Below, one piece after another: positions 6,687 through 9,717 of a stretch of 9,717 nt of DNA. Source of the stretch: Gammaproteobacteria bacterium UBA4475 (GTDB lineage Bacteria; Pseudomonadota; Gammaproteobacteria; Pseudomonadales; Azotimanducaceae). The notes under the pieces were generated by a model that saw nothing but the letters and a program-made list of their open reading frames with translations, ran no database searches and was not told the origin of the DNA. Made by a program: the position numbers and the translations under genes. Within the stretch, counting starts at the first letter, position 1. Every line of letters starts with the position of its first letter. The DNA lies in contig DGOD01000170.1 in assembly GCA_002389265.1 (NCBI GenBank), forward strand, positions 1 through 9,717. Direction: 5' to 3'.

Positions 6687-9098
6687 GTGAAAATAGATAA
6701 GTTTGGCTTGGCGGCTGCGGTTGCAATGGCCTCAGTGCTGTCTGTGAGTGGGGCTGTGGCTGACGAAGTTGCGCAGTCCAGTGCCGGTTTTAACGCGGTG
6801 ATTGAAGAAGTTGTAGTGACCGCGCGCCGTCGCGAAGAAGGCCTGCAAGATACGCCTATAGCGATATCTGCCTACACCGGTGACGCCTTGGATTACCGTG
6901 GCATCTCTACGTTAGATGAGATTTCCCGTTTTGTGCCAAGTTTGACATTGGAAAATAACCCGAGCTTTGGTGGCGCGTCTAACTCTGCCGCTATTTATCT
7001 GCGCGGTGTAGGACAAAAAGAGTTTTTACCAACCACTGAGCCAGGCGTTGGCTTATATGTAGATGGTGTGTATATCGCTCGCTCAGTGGGTGCGATATTG
7101 GATTTAGTGGATATTGAACGTTTAGAAGTATTACGCGGACCTCAAGGTACTTTATTTGGCCGCAATACAATTGGTGGTGCAATTTCCATAACCACGGTTA
7201 AACCGCAAGTAGGTGGGACCACAACTGGTAGCTTGGGAATTACCGCTGGCACCGACAGTTTGATGAATTTCAAAGGTTCCGTGGAAACACCTCTTGGTGA
7301 AAACGCTGCTGCTCGATTATCGCTGGCAAGCTTCAAGCAAGATGGTTATGTGCAACGGGCAGATGGCATTGACCTAGGCAACGATGACACCATTGCTGGT
7401 CGCTTGGCCGTGAATTGGGAACCTACAGATAGTTTTTCTGCCCAGTTTAATTTGGATATTTCTCAAGACCGCGAAAATGGCCCTGCAATGGAATTGATCG
7501 GCATTGATTTTACTGATTTAAGCCAGCTCGCCGGCGTTGTGCTGGCGCCGCCACCGCCAATGGCGTTTATTCATAACGTCACAACAGCTGCCTTAGGACC
7601 GGGCCAACCTTGCGCTGCAACAAATGCTGCAGGTGCTGGCGTCACGTCTAACCCAGCGAGCGCAAATTGCTATGACAACCGCTATGTCGGCAAAGACGGT
7701 AGCGACGAGGGTACTGCGCCTGCTTATTCAGAAAACGATACCTTAGGTGCGTCACTGACATTGAATTATGATGTGAGTGAAACATTGTCTTTGAGGTCCA
7801 TTACAGCTATTCGTCAACTTGATGCGGAATTTGCGCGGGATGGTGACCACTCTCCTCACCGTATTTCTCAGTTCTCTGATGTTTTAGACCAAGACCAATT
7901 CACTCAAGAAATTCAGTTGTTAGGTACTTATGATAGAACGCAATGGGTAGCCGGCTTCTACTATTTTTCTGAGGACGGAACGAATACAAATATCTTAGAC
8001 TTCACCGTTTCTAATTTCCGTTCAGGCGGTGATTTTGATAACGAAGCTTGGGCAGCATTTGCACAAGTGACTTACGATGTAACTGAAGACCTACACCTAA
8101 CGTTGGGTGGCCGGTATACAGATGAGCAGAAGTCATTTACACCTGATCAAATCATTTTCCAAAATTACTATGCTGGAATTAGCCAAGTGGTGCCACCGGG
8201 TAACCCACTAGCGGCATTGGATGCGCCTTTCCTACAAGCCGGTGAGCGAATTTTACCGTTGTTAGAAAAAGAAATTGAAGTATCAGAATTTACCCCTACT
8301 GTGAATTTGGCTTATGACATATCTGATGATGTGATGATCTACTTCAATTACTCGGAAGGCTTTAAATCAGGCGGATTTACACAAAGAGTATTCCCACCAG
8401 TTGTTGCAGGTTTTACGGCACCACCAGGCACACCTGATATAGATCTAATTCCCACTTATGATCCAGAATTTGTTGAAGTTGCAGAAATCGGCTTTAAGGC
8501 TGTATTAGCCGAAGGAAAGTTGCGATTGAACGGCGCGGTCTTCACCACCGACTATGATGAGTTGCAAGTGCAAGTGTTTAACAGCGTTGCGCCGGTAACC
8601 CGTAACTTAGGTCAGGCATCAATCGAAGGCCTAGAACTTGAAGCATTGTTTGCGCCGGGTGCAGGCTGGTTGGTTGAGGGTAGCTTTGCCTACCTAGATG
8701 CGAACTACGACAATATTGATACCAGCATTACTCTAATTAGTGAGTCCTTCGACTTCGAACGTGTGCCTGACGTAGCTGCAAGTCTGGGTGTTTCTAAGGA
8801 GTTCCAAATGGATGACTCGGGTACATTGGTTGTTCGTGCAGACTGGAGTTATCGCGCTGAGACCTTTAACGACGCCTATAATACACCGCTGCTTGCAACG
8901 GACTCGGTACAACTGATTGATGCTAGCGTGCGCTGGATCAGCGCCGATGAAGATTGGTTAGTTACTTTGTCAGGCCGTAATTTAAGCGATGATGATTACT
9001 TGATTAGTGGCGTTTATGGCACCGCTTTTCAGTCATTTGAAGGCCTGTTTGATCGTGGTAGACAGTGGCGTTTAGAAGTTAGACGCGACTTTAACTAA
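6687..9098 (+). CDS. TonB-dependent outer-membrane receptor
   Basis: This 803-residue receptor starts at GTG and is of normal family length. The signal peptide spans about 1-25, with a likely cleavage after AVA before DEVAQ. EEVVVTARRREEGLQ (40-54) is the typical start of the mature receptor and TonB-box region. The plug follows, with IYLRGVGQ, VGLYVDGVY (121-129), IERLEVLRGPQGTLFGRNT and GGAISITT. The remainder is a barrel of alternating amphipathic strands ending RLEVRRDFN, with the near-terminal aromatic residue typical of outer-membrane proteins. An external loop at about 290-330 is Pro/Ala-rich and has two Cys, possibly a disulphide. Such receptors use TonB-ExbBD energy to import siderophores, vitamins, glycans or apolar compounds. 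The neighbours argue for a carbon substrate rather than iron (inference). It is visibly more AT-rich, with many TTA leucines, than the dehydrogenase before it. Confidence 0.96.
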   Translation: MKIDKFGLAAAVAMASVLSVSGAVADEVAQSSAGFNAVIEEVVVTARRREEGLQDTPIAISAYTGDALDYRGISTLDEISRFVPSLTLENNPSFGGASNSAAIYLRGVGQKEFLPTTEPGVGLYVDGVYIARSVGAILDLVDIERLEVLRGPQGTLFGRNTIGGAISITTVKPQVGGTTTGSLGITAGTDSLMNFKGSVETPLGENAAARLSLASFKQDGYVQRADGIDLGNDDTIAGRLAVNWEPTDSFSAQFNLDISQDRENGPAMELIGIDFTDLSQLAGVVLAPPPPMAFIHNVTTAALGPGQPCAATNAAGAGVTSNPASANCYDNRYVGKDGSDEGTAPAYSENDTLGASLTLNYDVSETLSLRSITAIRQLDAEFARDGDHSPHRISQFSDVLDQDQFTQEIQLLGTYDRTQWVAGFYYFSEDGTNTNILDFTVSNFRSGGDFDNEAWAAFAQVTYDVTEDLHLTLGGRYTDEQKSFTPDQIIFQNYYAGISQVVPPGNPLAALDAPFLQAGERILPLLEKEIEVSEFTPTVNLAYDISDDVMIYFNYSEGFKSGGFTQRVFPPVVAGFTAPPGTPDIDLIPTYDPEFVEVAEIGFKAVLAEGKLRLNGAVFTTDYDELQVQVFNSVAPVTRNLGQASIEGLELEALFAPGAGWLVEGSFAYLDANYDNIDTSITLISESFDFERVPDVAASLGVSKEFQMDDSGTLVVRADWSYRAETFNDAYNTPLLATDSVQLIDASVRWISADEDWLVTLSGRNLSDDDYLISGVYGTAFQSFEGLFDRGRQWRLEVRRDFN

Positions 9099-9143
9099 GT
9101 TCAAAGTGTCCGTTGCATAGAGTTTTAAGGTAAAGAAAGAATA

Positions 9144-9716
9144 ATGGCGAGAGTAAAAATTGCTAAACCAGAGCAAGTTGAGGATCCTGCTGTACAGGGG
9201 ATTTTTGATTGGGTAACGCAAATGGAAGGCAGTGTTCCTAACCATTTTTATGTGGAGTTGAACTTCCCTGAATTCTTTACTGCAAAACTCGGTGCCACTA
9301 AAGTGTTGTGGGAAGCGGGTGAACTTGAAATGGCTGAAATTCAGCACATTGGCATTCTAGTTTCCCAGCGCAATGGCTGCGCCTACTGCACCGCTGCGTT
9401 TTGCACTATCCTTAATCATGGTTTGGGTGAGTCCGAAGATCTGGTTGGCGAGCTTTTGCAAAAAGGCACTGACAGTGTAGATAACGCTCGCCTTAAGCAT
9501 ATATTGGAATATGCATTAAAGGTGAATGATGAGCCCGCGGCGGTTACTGATGCGGATATAGAAGGTCTGCGCGGTGTTGGCCTCACAGATAAAGGGATTG
9601 TTCAAGTGACCCATATTGTTAGTGATTTTGGGTCTTACAATCGCCTGAATTTGGCCCTACAAACAGACTACGACTACCAGGACCTTTGGCAGAACTTAGC
9701 ATTTCCTAAGAAGTAG
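9144..9716 (+). CDS. Carboxymuconolactone decarboxylase/AhpD-like protein, atypical active site
   Basis: This complete 190-residue protein resembles the all-helical CMD/AhpD superfamily. The core segment MAEIQHIGILVSQRNGCAYC (63-82) matches the family pattern of a Glu-bearing helix followed by N-G-C-x-Y-C, giving E65 and the redox pair C79/C82. In AhpD-type peroxidases the pattern is CxxCxxxH; here the fourth position after C82 is F86, with C87 next and H92 six further on. The proton-relay His is therefore missing or displaced. Canonical members act as thiol peroxidases or lactone decarboxylases; given this change the activity is open. The gene follows the receptor by 45 bases with no terminator and shares its AT-leaning codon use, so co-transcription is likely. 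The ribosome site is weak (AAGAAAGA before ATG). Confidence 0.85.
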   Translation: MARVKIAKPEQVEDPAVQGIFDWVTQMEGSVPNHFYVELNFPEFFTAKLGATKVLWEAGELEMAEIQHIGILVSQRNGCAYCTAAFCTILNHGLGESEDLVGELLQKGTDSVDNARLKHILEYALKVNDEPAAVTDADIEGLRGVGLTDKGIVQVTHIVSDFGSYNRLNLALQTDYDYQDLWQNLAFPKK

Positions 9717-9717
9717 T

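Overview
The window reads as chromosomal accessory DNA from a Gram-negative bacterium, most likely a marine-type gammaproteobacterium. The basis is a TonB-dependent outer-membrane receptor, compact bacterial genes with Shine-Dalgarno sites, mixed moderate GC, and an uptake-plus-oxidation gene set typical of such genomes. The taxonomic guess is inference. No rRNA, tRNA, CRISPR array, insertion sequence or intact prophage was found.

Layout, left to right. (1) An AraC-family regulator on + (112-1107) meets, tail to tail with one base between them, a minus-strand FAD oxidoreductase of the phytoene-desaturase/PYROXD2 type (1109-2704). (2) Upstream of that flavoenzyme, and overlapping it by four bases (GTGA), is a Lys/Trp-rich protein of unknown function (2701-3492), preceded by seven TGGT repeats and a T6G6 run. 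(3) A 330-bp stretch with no clear gene (3493-3822) separates it from a flavin-containing monooxygenase on - (3823-5322). (4) Immediately upstream of the monooxygenase lies a 77-codon open frame (5312-5545, -). It is a chimera of a TonB-receptor plug segment joined straight to a TonB-receptor C-terminus, which I read as the deletion relic of a second receptor. (5) A divergent control region (5546-5814) carries an imperfect inverted repeat. (6) On + follow a short-chain dehydrogenase (5815-6609), a full-length TonB-dependent receptor (6687-9098) and a carboxymuconolactone decarboxylase/AhpD-like protein (9144-9716).

Taken together, the intact genes fit a locus that imports an apolar or otherwise large organic compound across the outer membrane (receptor) and oxidises it (monooxygenase, short-chain dehydrogenase, FAD desaturase/oxidoreductase), with an AraC-type regulator as the likely sensor. 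No substrate can be read from the sequence. The most interesting items are the internally deleted receptor relic abutting the monooxygenase start, the tetranucleotide tract before the unknown gene, the unknown gene itself, and the AhpD-like protein that keeps CxxC but has Phe where the usual downstream His should be. I did not find evidence for a wholly new multi-gene system.
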